Positions 19,395 through 31,005 of a DNA stretch of 64,000 nucleotides are shown here, in pieces. Numbering within the stretch: position 1 is the stretch's first letter; each line of letters begins with the position of its first letter. Both the position numbers and the translations under genes were made by a program. Below the pieces are notes generated by a model, which saw nothing but the letters and a program-made list of their open reading frames with translations, did no database searches and was not told the origin of the DNA. Source of the stretch: Daphnia carinata (taxonomy: Eukaryota > Arthropoda > Branchiopoda > Diplostraca > Daphniidae); contig NC_081340.1 in the NCBI RefSeq assembly GCF_022539665.2, positions 2,914,001 to 2,978,000 of the forward strand, in the 5' to 3' direction.

Positions 19395-20092
19395 GGCAAT
19401 CCGTTTTACACCCGAAAAAAAAAATTTCGGGCTTTTTTTCCGGATTTACTTCTATCGCCATCTATCGGTCAGATTTCTAGCTAGTTCTCTACATACCATT
19501 CACCGAATATTTCTGTGGCATCGCGCTAACGCTGTAGCGTACTGGCGCGCTGGCATTGCGTCAAATGTTCGGTGTATTTCAAAAAAGATTAACTTAGTGA
19601 AAAAAATTGCAATTACCCTGGAATCAGCATTCAATTTTAAGTACATCCTGTGATTTAAAACCAATTCCGATGAGTGTTAGTTTTTGAAGGACAAATTTTA
19701 AGCCCGACTAAATAAGCCCGACTTTTCTTATACCCTTAGCCGGGCTTATTTAGTCGGGCTTAAAAATTTTTTCTGCAAAAACTAACACTCATCGAAATTG
19801 GTTGAATATCAAAGGATATACTCAAAATTGAATGCTGATTCCGGTAAAATTGCTATTTTTGTCATTAAGCTAATCGTTTTCGAAATACGGCGAACATTTG
19901 ACGCAATGCTAGCGCGCCAGTACGCTACAGCGCTAACGCGATGCCCCTGAAATATTCCGTGAACGTATGTAGAGAATTAACTAGAAATCTCACCGGTAGA
20001 GGACGATAGCTATGGCAATCCGTTTTACCCCCCCAAAAAAAATATATATCGGCCTTTTTTTTTCTTGTTTCACTGCTATCGCCATCTACCAG
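19395..20092. mobile_element. Foldback (long inverted-repeat) element with flanking direct repeats
   Basis: Two arms of about 270 bases (about 19450-19710 and 19745-20010) are reverse complements with scattered mismatches. They share ctagttctctacata, the TAGCGTACTGGCGCGC block and the block around gaatgctgattcc. The loop centre is itself a small palindrome (AGCCCGACTAAATAAGCCCG and its complement). An 80-base module starting ggcaatccgtttta and ending in cgccatct occurs before the left arm (19395-19475) and again, in the same orientation, after the right arm (20012-20092). No transposase is present, so it is non-autonomous. A half copy lies at 61862-62160. Confidence 0.8.
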
Positions 20093-20689
20093 TCGGTAGA
20101 TGGTGACAGCAACCGAAACAAATGCCAGCAAAAAGCAAACAAATGCCAAAGGTGAGACATGCTGGAAAAGCTTGATACGAATGTGTAGGCGTAGTTTTGG
20201 AATTCAGAGGTGCTAGCTGGCTTTTTGGTAAAACTTCAATTAAATTTGGTTTCAATTCAATATGTTTTACTATTATTTGTGTGATTACGCAAAGGATTGT
20301 GCCATCCAGGCAATGTGGATATTCTGCCATGTACATGATACACCTAGGATTCTTCGTCAACATGCAAGATGTTATCCCCTGGTAATGCTTTTTCGCTGAA
20401 TTTGTTTAGTTTTATAATTTTAATCGTCAATGTCGTATTAGCAAACTACTGTTGTAGAAAAGCTGATACATTGGGACAATGGTTATGGCAAGTGTGTTGA
20501 ATAAATCACCATAGATCATTTGCCTTGCCTTCCCAATTGCAACAAAGACAAATCATGGAGTCAAAAACATTAAAAGGTGGTACTATTTTAATTGATATAT
20601 TGCTAAAAGCTGATACATGTGTAGAACGTACTGGAATTCATGTCATCATGGAGATGACTAAAAAAAAAGAGCTGTATCCATGAAGCAGC

Positions 20690-21110
20690 TCATTAGTCAT
20701 GTCCCAAATGAATGCCAGTGTCAGCCAGCAATCTTTCAATGGCTAACAGCATTTAATGGTTTTGAAAATTGTGGTTTGCACTCCCTAAGGGGACATTCCT
20801 AAATCCCACCTGTCAAAAGATTTGAATGGAACAATTTTTATTCTGAATTGATGCCTACCAAATTCTTTTTCCATAAAGTGAGGTGATATGAGGTTATAAT
20901 GGAAATTGTTGTCAAGACTGCCGAGACCAGGTACATTGTTTACCTTAATGTTTAGTGATCAAAACAACCAACTTTGTAACCTTTCTGTTTTTTATGGTGC
21001 ATGGAACGTCCAATCGGAAAGCCCATGGAAGATCTCTGTGGCCAACACGAAGAATTCTTCCAAACTTTCGTATTCAAGTTTTGGCCATGGTGATCATTTG
21101 CAACTGCATG
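20690..21110 (+). pseudogene. Degenerate POLR3A (RNA polymerase III largest subunit) fragment
   Basis: Translated pieces line up, in order, with the bridge-helix/trigger-loop part of Pol III RPC1: GFENCGLHS, NNFYSELMPTKFFFH, then EIVVKTAETRYI and KPMEDLCGQH. The pieces are split by frameshifts and stops, so it cannot make protein. It lies just left of the palindrome at 21.4-22.9 kb, the position RPC1 copies occupy relative to the larger palindrome at 44-51 kb. Identification comes from remembered family motifs. Confidence 0.65.
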
Positions 21111-21980
21111 GCCTTTTAGAAGCTCCTGCCAGGAATCTACAGGAATGTGGCAGATGATGAATTTATGTACCATGTAAGCTATATCGATAAGAATGTTTTA
21201 TGCTTATCTATATTTTATTTTCTTAATTTAGATTAATGGCAGTAGTGAACCTGCGAAGGTTTCTGGTTGCGATGTGATGACGAAAAAATTATAATAATGT
21301 GAACTACGGAATTGAATTTCCATCCAGGAGTCGCCTGTGTATTCCCGCGTATTACGGTATTAATTATTTAAAAATTGAAGTGCATATCTGGGCTCCCTTC
21401 TTTTCTGTAGCCCCGTTTCCCCTTGACTCATAATAAGCCCGTAGGGGGTCATGCCCCTACTGTACGGTATATATAAAAATAACATATACCGAGGTTTGGA
21501 GGGCTCTGGCCGGAAAGGGGACGTGGGGGTCCTCATGGTCCGATGATGTGTTCACGGAGGGCTGTGTCGCTACGCACAAATCCGAACTAAAGGCTAATCG
21601 CTCCTGTAAAAATGTTCCGTATCTTCGTCTCTTCTTCCGGCTTCTCTTAGCCAAGCACCGGGTAATCTCCCCGGTGGGTCAAACAAGGCAGTGTCTCCCC
21701 CTGCCTTGGTTGACGGCAACTTTTGTAAGGGGTTATATATCCCTTCAAAAGTTGCAAAAACAATTGACTTGTGCAGAGAATTGTCAATAAAAATCTATTT
21801 TAAACAAAAGTTTTGCAAATCTTGATTTATTGACTTTGATTGCTGTGTTAGTTGTATGGATAAGGCTTAGGAAAACTTTCACTTTTCATTTATCATACAG
21901 GTAAGGCACGATTGATGTGTAAACATTGATCATTGCTACATTCATGATAGCCTATTGATACTTATGATATTTTCGATTTT

Positions 21981-22050
21981 GACTCTCTGGGGAATCGAAC
22001 CCTACACGTTCGGCTTATCACGCCGATGCTCTACCATTGGGCTACGAGTC
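21981..22050 (-). pseudogene. tRNA-Ile-like sequence (anticodon GAU), degenerate
   Basis: A good A box (TAGCCCAATGG), a perfect anticodon stem (TCGGC/GCCGA) with loop GTGATAA and a consensus B box (GGTTCGATTCC) can be read. The acceptor stem is short and mismatched, the D stem has one mismatch and so does the T stem. GAU is not the usual eukaryotic nuclear isoleucine anticodon. It looks like a tRNA-derived module rather than a working gene. Confidence 0.6.
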
Positions 22051-22150
22051 GTGTTTTAATGTTTGTTGTAATTTAGGGACATCCCATTTTCACTTATAAT
22101 AATTTTGATGATTGTTTTAAAACAAAATAACAAAACATGTTATAACATGT

Positions 22151-22218
22151 TTCGTAGCTCAATGGTAAAGCATCGGCGTGATAAGCCGTATGTAAAAGGT
22201 TCGATTCTCCAGACAGTC
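22151..22218 (+). pseudogene. tRNA-Ile-like sequence (anticodon GAU), inverted partner
   Basis: This is the mirror copy of the tRNA-like sequence at 21981-22050. It keeps the A box (TAGCTCAATGG), the anticodon arm with GTGATAA and the B box GGTTCGATTC. The two copies differ at several positions and share the same anticodon. Confidence 0.6.
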
Positions 22219-23279
22219 AAAATCGAAAATAGCACAATTATTAATAGGCTATCATGTATGTATCAATAACCAAGGTTTATACATCAATTGTGCATTACCT
22301 GTGTGATAAATGAAATGTGAAAGTGTTCCGAAACTTTACATCCATATAACTAACACAGCAATCAAAGTCAATGAATAAATCAAGATTTGCAAAAATTTTG
22401 TTTAAAATAATTTTTTATTGATAATTCTCTGCACAAGTCAATTGTTTTTGCAACTTTTGAAGGGATATATAACCCCTTACAAAAGTTGCCGTCAACCAAG
22501 GCAGGGGGAGACACTGCCTTGTTTGACCCACCGGGGAGATTACCCGGTGCTTGGCTAAGAGAAGCCGGAAGAAGAGCCGAAGATACGGAACATTTTTACA
22601 GGAGCGATTAGCCTTTAGTTCGGATTTGTGCGTAGCGACACAGCCCTCCGTGAACACATCATCGGACCATGAGGACCCCCACGTCCCCTTTCCGGCCAGA
22701 GCCCTCCAAACCTCGGTATATGTTATTTTTATATATACCGTACAGTAGGGGCATGACCCCCTACGGGCTTATTATGAGTCAAGGGGAAACGGGGCTACAG
22801 AAAAGAAGGGAGCCCAGATATGCACTTCAATTTTTTAAATATCAAATACCGTCTGGGGAATCCGAATGAAGTACAGAAATGTCATGTCATCCATCCAATC
22901 ATTACAATTTATTCAGTGTCTTGCCCCAACCAAGAATCTTTTCAGATCCAATGTTAATATTAACCTATATTGAGAAAAGAAAAACAACACCAATAAGCAT
23001 ATCAATTGTTGCTCATGTAACTTACATGACTCATAGATTCAACTTCTGGTGGAAGCTTGGGAAAGGACATACAAATTGCAGATTAACATCATTGTTTAAG
23101 GCTCTTGAATGATAAACTAGCACCAGTAAAATGTTGCATTGTTGATAGTTGTGTTCCCAGTATATGAAAATCCTTTCCTATTGGATAAATTTTTTTTTTG
23201 TAGATTAGACACGGTTGGCAAAAAGAAGGAGAAATGCTTTGTCATAAATTCAAAATTATTTGAAGAAAATTCCTTTCAT

Positions 23280-23615
23280 ACCTAAAGAGTCCATGTATGT
23301 TCATCACTGCAATGGCGGCAAAGTGAAACATCTTTAGGGCCATTTAAGTACCCAGTTTCACCAACACTCTGAACGTAAAGGACAAGTTGTTCTTTAGCCA
23401 GAGAAGCAGAATTATTTGAGGCTTCTAGCTGTGACATAACTATAGAGGATTGCTGTTGTACCAGATTCATTAACACAAGATGATACTTCTCATTAGACAA
23501 TTTACATTACTCTATTACTTTACCTTATACCTTAATGGTAATGCATTCAGTGTTTTTTCAACTACAGGCAGACTCTTCCATCCTGTAACACTTCGAGACT
23601 TGACTTGATCCCCAG
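23280..23615 (-). pseudogene. Degenerate POLR3A fragment
   Basis: On the minus strand, VVEKTLNAL is followed by a stretch shared with the copy at about 45.13 kb, then VQSVGETG and, after a frameshift and stop, MALKMFHFAAIAVMNI. The last two match the Pol III signature QSIGEPGTQMTLKTFHFAG followed by ASMNI. Broken frames mark it as a pseudogene. It lies right of the small palindrome and points toward it, mirroring the fragment at 20.7-21.1 kb. Confidence 0.65.
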
Positions 23616-24209
23616 CTAAAATTCTATGAATGCAAAATAATAGCATTAAAAATACTTTTTCAATAGACAAAAAACCGAGAAGTACCCAATCCAAGTTTGA
23701 TGTTGAACTCATGCCATTTCTGGGTTTCCATACCACACCCATTTTCGGCAGTCTTTATGGTAATATTAACCAAAGCCACATGTACCACTATGAAATGGAT
23801 GTTGAAAAGCAAATAAAAACCTGTTGAGATGGATATCAGGAGAATCAGAATAGATCTGAATCAACTTCAGTTATTCTTTTCCCTAAAGTACTTAGTGACA
23901 TAACATAATAGATATACCTGCCTCAATTCAGAACCATAGACCAACGGAAAAGAACACAGAAATGTAGCTGTGAAAGCAGATCACTTTAGAACATAGGATC
24001 AGGTATAGATCATCTAAGAGTAGACCTAAAATGCAAAGACAAAAATATTGGGCATAATTGCAGTTTACCAAACACAGTAGCAAAATAAAATAATTGTCAA
24101 AGAAAGACATATGCACACTTGGGTTGGCGAACGGGTAGGTCTGATGCAATGCATGGCAATCCGTTTTTGTATGCAACGCCATCTGTGGAGCTTAACAGGC
24201 GGCGATCAA

Positions 24210-24440
24210 ACTATTCTGTACAAAGGGATACCACTCCCAATATGCTTCTTGTTGAAACGATAACCACATTAATCACTGCCAAATGAGCGGAGTGGAAAGT
24301 CTTCAGCATCGTTTGAGCATCCCGTTCATCCATGCTTTGCGCACAAAGCGTCTCCGATAACCGTGCCAATGACAATCTTAATTTATTTGAGGACACTGAC
24401 TGCCCGTAGAAGACTGCTGTTGTACCAGGTTCAGTTTTGG
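24210..24440 (-). pseudogene. Second degenerate POLR3A fragment
   Basis: The minus strand reads EPGTTAV, then ETLCAQSMDERDAQTMLKTF and HLAVINV, which again matches the LCAQSIGEPGTQMTLKTF signature of RNA polymerase largest subunits, Pol III type. It repeats the same gene region as the fragment at 23.3-23.6 kb, so at least two partial copies sit side by side. Confidence 0.6.
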
Positions 24441-24979
24441 TTGTGATAAACGTTCACTTCAGAAAATTCATAGAACAGTTGATCAAATGGAATACGCTCC
24501 TAGTATGTCATTGTAAATAATGGCCGACTACGTATCTTGAAAGGATCGCGAACCTCGGAAGTGTTCCATAAAAGAATATGGAACAAGTTAAAAATATAAT
24601 AATAATCATGATTAGAAAAAAGGAAGATACGGATAAACCAATACCACATGATCCATGAGACACCATACTTCATCGTGCTCTTTTAAAGACATTAGTATTG
24701 GTAAACCACTTCACAGAATTGCGGGGGATGATAGGGACTGTTATCCTACTGGACGTCGTCGGAAAAACCAGTGTCTTGGCTTTGAGAACCGGAAGCAACC
24801 TCTGGTAAGAGACAATGATAAAATCATTAAAATTTAATAAATGCATGACATGCGAATAATGAATCCCAGTTTCATTGTGGACCTTGATCTTTAATCCTAC
24901 CCTCAATGATCATGGTAAAGAGCTGAGGAAGACAGCATTTGCATTACAAGATTAATAACGTACTACTCATTTTATAAGA

Positions 24980-26730
24980 GACATGACCAACGCTGTTATA
25001 TACTCTCAGGACAGTGTGGTGATGGTTCGTACTTTTATGCCACCTATGAACGGGAAATCGAAACATTTAGGAAAGGAATCTAGCCCACCTATGAACGGAA
25101 AGCAGAAACATTTTACACATCACGCCACCTATGAAGGAAAACTAAACACTTTAGATAAGCTGTATCCTTGGGACATTGCCAGTTCGATGGCGACAAAGTC
25201 GGGTCTTCACACTGACATTTGCCCTAGTCTGAGTGTTAGAGAGTCTATAGTGATAAATTGTGGTGAAGTGTTAGTGAAAACCATTTCCAATAGACTACAG
25301 ATTTCTTTTAGAAAGGTGGAAGTGCCAACAAAAATGGTTTATGTTAAGTTAAATCCTCAGGGTTTCCCTATGCTTAAAAAAAATGGATTTACCCGTGAAA
25401 CAATATACCTTCAGTAAAAGAATTAGCCAAATCATCATTTTGAAAAATTAAAAATATGCATTTACCTTGTTGAAGAACATTTCTATTTTGCCTCACATCT
25501 GGTTCCTCCTCTTATCACATTCTCCAGACACAGTATGTCTCTTTACTGAACTAAAAAACCATAATTAACTGAATCATGTTTTAGAAAAACATGTTAAAGA
25601 AGCCTATTTACCTTGCTGACAGAGATAACAACAGAATAGGACATATCAGTTGGGAACCTCAACCTGAAAAATATAAATCAACATTGTTGGCCTTAATTAC
25701 CATTTAACAATTTCATTCCCTCCTAACCTTTCTATAAAAAAAAACTTTAGTTTGTTATTGCGAATGACATCTTGGCAATTGCCTTGCCTCTCCCTTCTTC
25801 TGGTCACCTAATGTCAGGAAATTGTACCTATTTGCAACAATGAAAAATCTGTTAGGGGTAAAAAATTTCATAAATCATAGCTAAATCATAATAATAAATG
25901 AAAATATTTTCACCACTAGTCTGGGAAAACACTGGTGATTTTGGAATTGCTTTGAAATTTAGAAAGAGCACTCTTGTCTTACACTCTCTTCAACACATTC
26001 TGGATTACTGCCTTGTCTTCATTCAGCCCTGGATATTTGTTACAAATACTACAATAATCTGGTAAAATGAAAATTTGGTTAACCAAGCCTACTTGAAAAT
26101 TTGGTTACCAGCTTTACTGATATATTATTGTTGTATTATTATTAATATAATGATGATCGTAACCATAAAATAATTACTCCCTGGGCTTTACTTGGTAAAT
26201 TTTACCACTTCCACATGTGTTATCTATTATCTTTTTCAAAAGAGAAGGTAGTATAATATTGGTGATACCTATCTAGGTGATCCTGTTGATTTCATAAGTA
26301 GCTTTGGTTATGGGAGATATTACATCTCAGTATGTGCTAAGACAAAAGCCTGAACAAAACCACACATTTCAGTCAAATCTGTCTTAATGCTTCAAATGTA
26401 TAGCCATGGTAGTAAAAATAACAGTATAGATTATGCAAGGTAAAATTGCATCAAATACCCTTCCAAGCAAACAATTCTTCAACACTTGCAACATAACATT
26501 TTTCCCCCTAAGAGTTATGACCCTTTCTTTGGTATATTACCTATAAATCAATTTGATGTTTCCTTGTTCAAGAGACGGGAATTAGATAGGAAATCCATGA
26601 TTGAATTCATCGACAAAATGGCGATTTTGAGCTGTACAGCCAGTCGGAAGTAGCATCGCACGTTAAAGCTCACGTCATAACCAGCGTTTCAATTCCAGAA
26701 CAATGAGATCTATAAGAACGTTGTCAATTG
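24980..26730. mobile_element. Outer segment of the palindromic element (copy 1)
   Basis: This stretch is the reverse complement, with divergence, of 41330-43560. Matching anchors include the block around 25320-25400 against 42840-42900, 25405-25475 against 42740-42800, 26460-26640 against 41390-41600 and the terminus near 26700 against 41340. The left part holds three units of the minisatellite seen at 43000-43560. An uninterrupted 144-residue ORF (24983-25417, plus) crosses this minisatellite and resembles nothing I know. No transposase or reverse transcriptase is seen. Confidence 0.75.
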
Positions 26731-26752
26731 GAAGCCTAAACGCCCTGTCAGC

Positions 26753-26947
26753 ATGGTGTACAAGGAAAATTGTTCTTTTTCGTTTTAAAAATAGAAAACT
26801 GTTGCAGATGAGCTAGTTACTCACTAGCTCCGATGGTGGCGTCTGCTATATCGAACCTAAATTAGGCCGTACCTTCTCGTCTGAAAACAGGCTTCACTCG
26901 AGGTGCGCCGTTAAAAGGAGAGCTACTTTATTTTCCTTGTACACCAT
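26753..26947. mobile_element. 195-bp MITE with perfect 18-bp terminal inverted repeats
   Basis: The ends are atggtgtacaaggaaaat (26753-26770) and its exact reverse complement (26930-26947). There is no coding capacity. Target-site duplication is not obvious. It sits immediately next to the end of the outer segment at 26730. Confidence 0.8.
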
Positions 26948-27270
26948 TGTATTTACACAATTAAATTTTTTAAATTAATTAAACGCATAAAATCTTTTTT
27001 TTTTTTGTTATTAATTTTTTTTCACTTTATTTATTTCTTATTTATTTCTATATTTATAAATTTCTTTTTTTTTTGGTGTTGTTGCTTAAGCCCGATATGG
27101 CATTGTCTTCAGGAGTACCAATTGTTTTTAAGTGTCGCACGCTAAATAGGCTAGATACGAATACAACCTTATACACTCGAGGAAACAGTGGCTTACTGCT
27201 GCATAAAATAAAATAAACCAAACACAGCTGCTTACTATTCCAAGTAAATGAACGAAGAAAAGATAACAGA
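26948..27270. other. AT-rich spacer upstream of the FDXACB1-like gene
   Basis: Long T-runs and no coding signal. It must include the promoter of the gene at 27271, but no TATA box stands out. Confidence 0.5.
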
Positions 27271-28833
27271 ATGTTAGAAGTTTCGCATGTAGAAGGTGGG
27301 AAACAGGTTTTGCTAGTTGGTGAAGGAAACTTTTCATTCACGATATCTTTACTTACGAAAATTGCTGATACAACAAAGTCGCCAAGTCGAGCCAAAATAA
27401 TCGCATCTTGCTTTCAGAATTACAGAAAGCTTTCCAATACAACTAAAGAGAATGCGCGGCTTGCGTGTAATTTAGGTAAATTAGGCAATTAAATCTGAGG
27501 TTAACCATTTTGAAATGTAATATATTTGACAGGTGCTGAAGTTTGGTTTGGGATTGATGCAACAAGTTTACATCAACATGAGAGATTTGAAAATGAGAAA
27601 TTTGATTTCATTGTGTTCAATTTCCCTCATGTGGGTGGAAAAATGAAGTTACATCTCAACCGCCTCCTGCTTAAAAATTTCTTTGTAAGTGCCAGTTTGT
27701 TGTTAAGTGTGAATGGAAAAATACTTGTTACATTATGTAGAGGGCAGAGTGGAACACCATATGATACAAATAAAAGAAAGAAAGGGGATACATGGCAAAT
27801 CATTGATATGGCTTCTCATGGAGATCTAATACTTGTTGAAGCCCACCCTTTCTGCTCTTCCAATTGGCCACTGTACAACTCAAATGGATATCGAAGTCTA
27901 GAGAAAGGCTTCCAATTGGATGAAGCTATTACTTTTACCTTTGTAAGGAGTCCACTAAGGATTGAATGCAAAGAAATCATGGATCAAGAGGATTTCACCT
28001 GTTTGCACTGCCCTTACATTCAAGAACATCTAGATAAACTACAAAATCATATTTTTGAAGAAGCACGGCTCTTTTCTCATTATATGGAAGAAACAAGTGC
28101 AGTAAGGGTCTGCAATACTCTGCAAACAATATGTCTTTGCCGACATCCAGAAAGCACCAAATGGTGGGAAATACTACATACTGAGAAGAAGGATTATGAT
28201 CTTTCATGTTTGTTGGTGTGCTATCCATGTTGGGCTGAGAATCCTAAAGCCCCTCACAGGGTTATTCTGATGAATTTTACAACAGATTCCGATGCATCCT
28301 TGCTGAGTTTTCTCCATCGCCTTTGTGTTAGACGAGAAGAAAAAGGAAACAGCTCTAGCGTAACAATTACACACTACCAAGAAACATTTAATGCGCAGGA
28401 AATAGCAACGGTCTTTTTCAGAAATGATAGCCATGACAAGCCTATCACCGTAGCGGTCTATATAGATCCCTTTTTTCAACTTGACACCAACGTCGTTAAG
28501 AGTTGGCCAAAACTTTCATTACTTCTAGAATCGTGTTCAGCTTCGAGATCCAGACATCCACCTGCGTATTGTCATGACATCTGTTTTTGGATTCCGGACA
28601 CTTTTTCAACGAAATGTTTTGCTTGTGCACTTTTAACAGTTGCAGGACAAATTATAAAAAATTTCCGGCTTATTGATGAATATTTTTGCCCAATCAAGAA
28701 ACAAAAAAGTCTATGTTATAGAATAATTTACCAGTCTCTGTCTGCAGCTTTAAGCTCGGAAAAAGCTTTTTATTTGCAAACGAAAGTCATAGGGCCGTTT
28801 TTGGAGGCATGCCTCGGTATAATAGTCCGGTAG
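27271..28833 (+). CDS. FDXACB1: FDXACB1-like protein: BMT5-like Rossmann domain plus FDX-ACB domain
   Basis: Two exons, 27271-27475 and 27533-28833, give about 502 residues. The N-terminus carries the BMT5-like (DUF2431) Rossmann motif LLVGEGNFSFTISLL, then VWFGIDATSL, FDFIVFNFPHVGGK, LCRGQSGTPYD and NGYRSLEKGFQL, as in animal FDXACB1. The last 95 residues form a ferredoxin-fold anticodon-binding domain like the C-terminus of phenylalanyl-tRNA synthetase: HDICFWIPDTFS, LIDEYFCP and LCYRIIYQSLS. BMT5 proteins methylate rRNA uridine and FDX-ACB domains grip tRNA(Phe) anticodons, so an RNA-modifying role is likely; the substrate is not known to me. The start ATG is the first in frame and lies directly before the glycine-rich loop strand. 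Confidence 0.88.
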
Positions 28834-29298
28834 CTATTGGAATTCGTTTTGACACTGCGATTCGTACGCTGCAGATCTTCTAGTAGTTTTGCTCCGCAAA
28901 GTTTCTTTTACACAGTTTTTGTTTATAAATTTGAGAGAAGGACAATTAATAAATAGATGACGCAGAATGTTGTTACGTTTTAATTTAACGTTCACCTTCA
29001 TATTTTGGACTGTCTTCAACCGTTGTCGTTTTTTGCATTTTTACTGCATTTATAAAAAAAGGAATTTATTTACATGTTTTCTTTACTTAGTCATTTGTTT
29101 ACCAATAATAGTCCTGTAACAATACCAGCAATTAATCTTGAAACATTTAAGAAAATTCAAATAAGCAAAAGCATGGCAAGTTCCCGAGGTTCGACGTTCA
29201 TTTGTTTTTCATGTGTTTTGTTTTGATGTGTGTTAACCATAAAAAGTTTAATAATAGTTACCTGTATTATAAAGTGCTCTATTAATCAACTAAAGAAT
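28834..29298. other. Spacer between the FDXACB1-like gene and MTG2
   Basis: AT-rich, no coding exon supported. It contains the 3' UTR of the first gene and the promoter of the second, which are in the same orientation. Confidence 0.5.
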
Positions 29299-30959
29299 AT
29301 GGTCTGTTTGAATTTGGAGTTATATAAACAGCTAGTACCTCAGAGGCTCAACTATTATTCTATATATTTCCCTCTGAAACAGAACTTTTTCAAGAGATGT
29401 CTGCCTTTCTCTTGTACTGTATTTAAATTCACAGAGAAACAATATCATGCTTTTAGAAGCATGAGTATGGTGGTAGCTGATGTACCCAAGCCAATTCCAA
29501 TCAGGAAAAACAAATCACAGTCCAACAAAGTAAATTATTCTACACTATTCGTGTTTCCGTTTTGAGTGTACAATGATTATTACCAATTCATCCTTAGTGA
29601 TCTTGATTATTTTCAATGATAAGCTAGACTGACAACTCAATTTCAAGTTAAATTTTGTATTTTACAGGTTAAACCCATTGTAGACTTCCGTAGTATCAAA
29701 GTTCTAGGTGGTAAAGGAGGTGATGGCTGTATTTCTCTTCGGAGACTTTGCAAAAATCCTCTTGGTGGCCCAGATGGAGGAGATGGGGGCAATGGTGGAC
29801 ATGTCACATTTAAAGTTAAGCAAAATTAAAGGATGTTTTAGTTAAAAGATAAAAGCAATATTGTGTATTCTGTTTTAGGCAACAAGTAACAAAACCTCAT
29901 TGGAACACATATCATCAGTACTAAAGGCAGAAGATGGTGAAAAGGGGATCAATAGGGACTGCCATGGAAAAAATGCAGAACATCTTGTGGTTGAAGTAAG
30001 AATGGTTAAATATCTAATTTAAAAATAATAGCAATAAATCATAAAAAAGAAATATTAAAAAATTAATTAATTTTGCAACCCAGGTACCAGTTGGTACCAT
30101 GTTCAAAAGCACGGGTGGTGAAATTTTAGCTGACTTGAATGAGGACGGAGCAATATTTATTGCAGCAAGAGGAGGTGCTGGAGGAAAAGGAAATCATTAC
30201 TTTGCAACTGATGTTAATCAGGCACCTGAAATTGCAGAATATGGTGCTCCTGGTGAAGAACTGAACTATACCATAGAAATACGAACGATTGCCCATGTTG
30301 GGCTGGTAAGACGATACGCTTATGGTGCCACCAACTATCCTTTTTTTTAATTCGTTGTTTAAGATTGGCCTTCCAAATGCTGGTAAATCTACTTTCCTAC
30401 GAGCCATCTCCCGTGCGCGACCTAAGGTTGCTCCATATCCTTTCACTACGTTGCAACCACACGTTGGAGTTGTTAAGTACGATGATCTCCAACACGTGAC
30501 TGGTAATTTTAAAACATTAGCTGTTTTCAGCATCGATACTGAAAAGTCAGTTTTATTTGAGTAGTTGCAGATATTCCAGGCTTGATTGCCGGAGCTCATC
30601 GAAATCGAGGCTTAGGAATTGCGTTTCTACGTCATATTGAACGTTGTCTTTGTTTGTTGTATGTTGTCGACACCTCATTGCCTCAGCCGTGGCAGCAACT
30701 TGAGGTCCTCCGATACGAACTAGGCCAATACGATAAAAATCTTCTAGAAAGACCCTCTGGTGTTTTGGCTAATAAAATGGATTTAGTCCAGTCGAAGGAG
30801 AACCTTAGCGAACTAGAGTTGTACGTCAACAAAATTAATCTACCTCTCTTTCCTGTTTCAGCACAAGACGGTGTTGGAATTCTTCCGATTCTACATTATG
30901 TTCGAAAATTGTATGACGTTTCTCGTATGAAAGACGGGTCAGACGAAAACGTAGAATAA
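29299..30959 (+). CDS. mtg2: Mitochondrial ribosome-associated GTPase 2 (Obg family)
   Basis: Obg-type GTPase expected in mitochondria, where MTG2/GTPBP5 acts in large-subunit ribosome maturation. Exons: 29299-29529, 29668-29814, 29879-29995, 30084-30305, 30364-30502 and 30571-30959, about 415 residues. The N-terminus is long, basic and aromatic, fitting a transit peptide. The Obg fold has its glycine-rich repeats: [27 protein letters not shown] and [11 protein letters not shown]. The G domain shows G1 GLPNAGKST, switch region [12 protein letters not shown]3 [17 protein letters not shown]4 NKMD and G5 [11 protein letters not shown] fits MTG2 better than its paralogue GTPBP10; that choice is from memory of the family. 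The ATG at 29299 is preferred because upstream in-frame codons are non-AUG. Confidence 0.9.
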
Positions 30960-30960
30960 A
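30955..30960 (+). terminator. MTG2 poly(A) signal overlapping its stop codon
   Basis: AATAAA contains the TAA stop codon of MTG2 (30957-30959). It is the only canonical hexamer before the convergent cyclin K coding sequence, 46 bases away. Confidence 0.65.
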
Positions 30961-30991
30961 ACTGAAGCTAGAAAATATCTTAACTGTAAGT

Positions 30992-30997
30992 TTTATT
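30992..30997 (-). terminator. Cyclin K poly(A) signal
   Basis: AATAAA on the minus strand lies 9 bases after the cyclin K stop codon. With the MTG2 signal at 30955 it implies overlapping 3' ends. Confidence 0.6.
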
Positions 30998-31005
30998 GCG
31001 ATTTT

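Larger units (their letters stand above)
21360..22860. repeat. 1.5-kb palindrome with near-identical outer arms and tRNA-like core
   Basis: The left arm (about 21360-22060) and right arm (about 22140-22860) are reverse complements centred near 22102. The outer 430 bases are nearly identical, while the inner part around the tRNA-like sequences is visibly more diverged. The outer module (about 21385-21800 and 22405-22830) is shared with the core of the large palindrome at about 46600-46985 and 47945-48330, so four copies occur in the window. The 65-residue ORF in each arm is a byproduct of the repeat and has no recognised domain. Confidence 0.9.

Noticed and set aside
21457-21654. 65-residue ORF repeated at 22551-22748 as a transposon protein.
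   Set aside because: It has no known domain, depends on a repeat present four times, and the other two copies (46.6-48.3 kb) do not keep the frame.
21981-22050. A functional tRNA-Ile gene.
   Set aside because: The acceptor stem does not pair fully, D and T stems have mismatches, the GAU anticodon is not usual for nuclear tRNA-Ile, and the sequence lies inside a repeated palindrome.
24983-25417. A 144-residue ORF as a real gene.
   Set aside because: It runs through minisatellite units and an outer segment of the mobile element. The homologous stretch at 42.8-43.1 kb is not open, and no domain is recognised.
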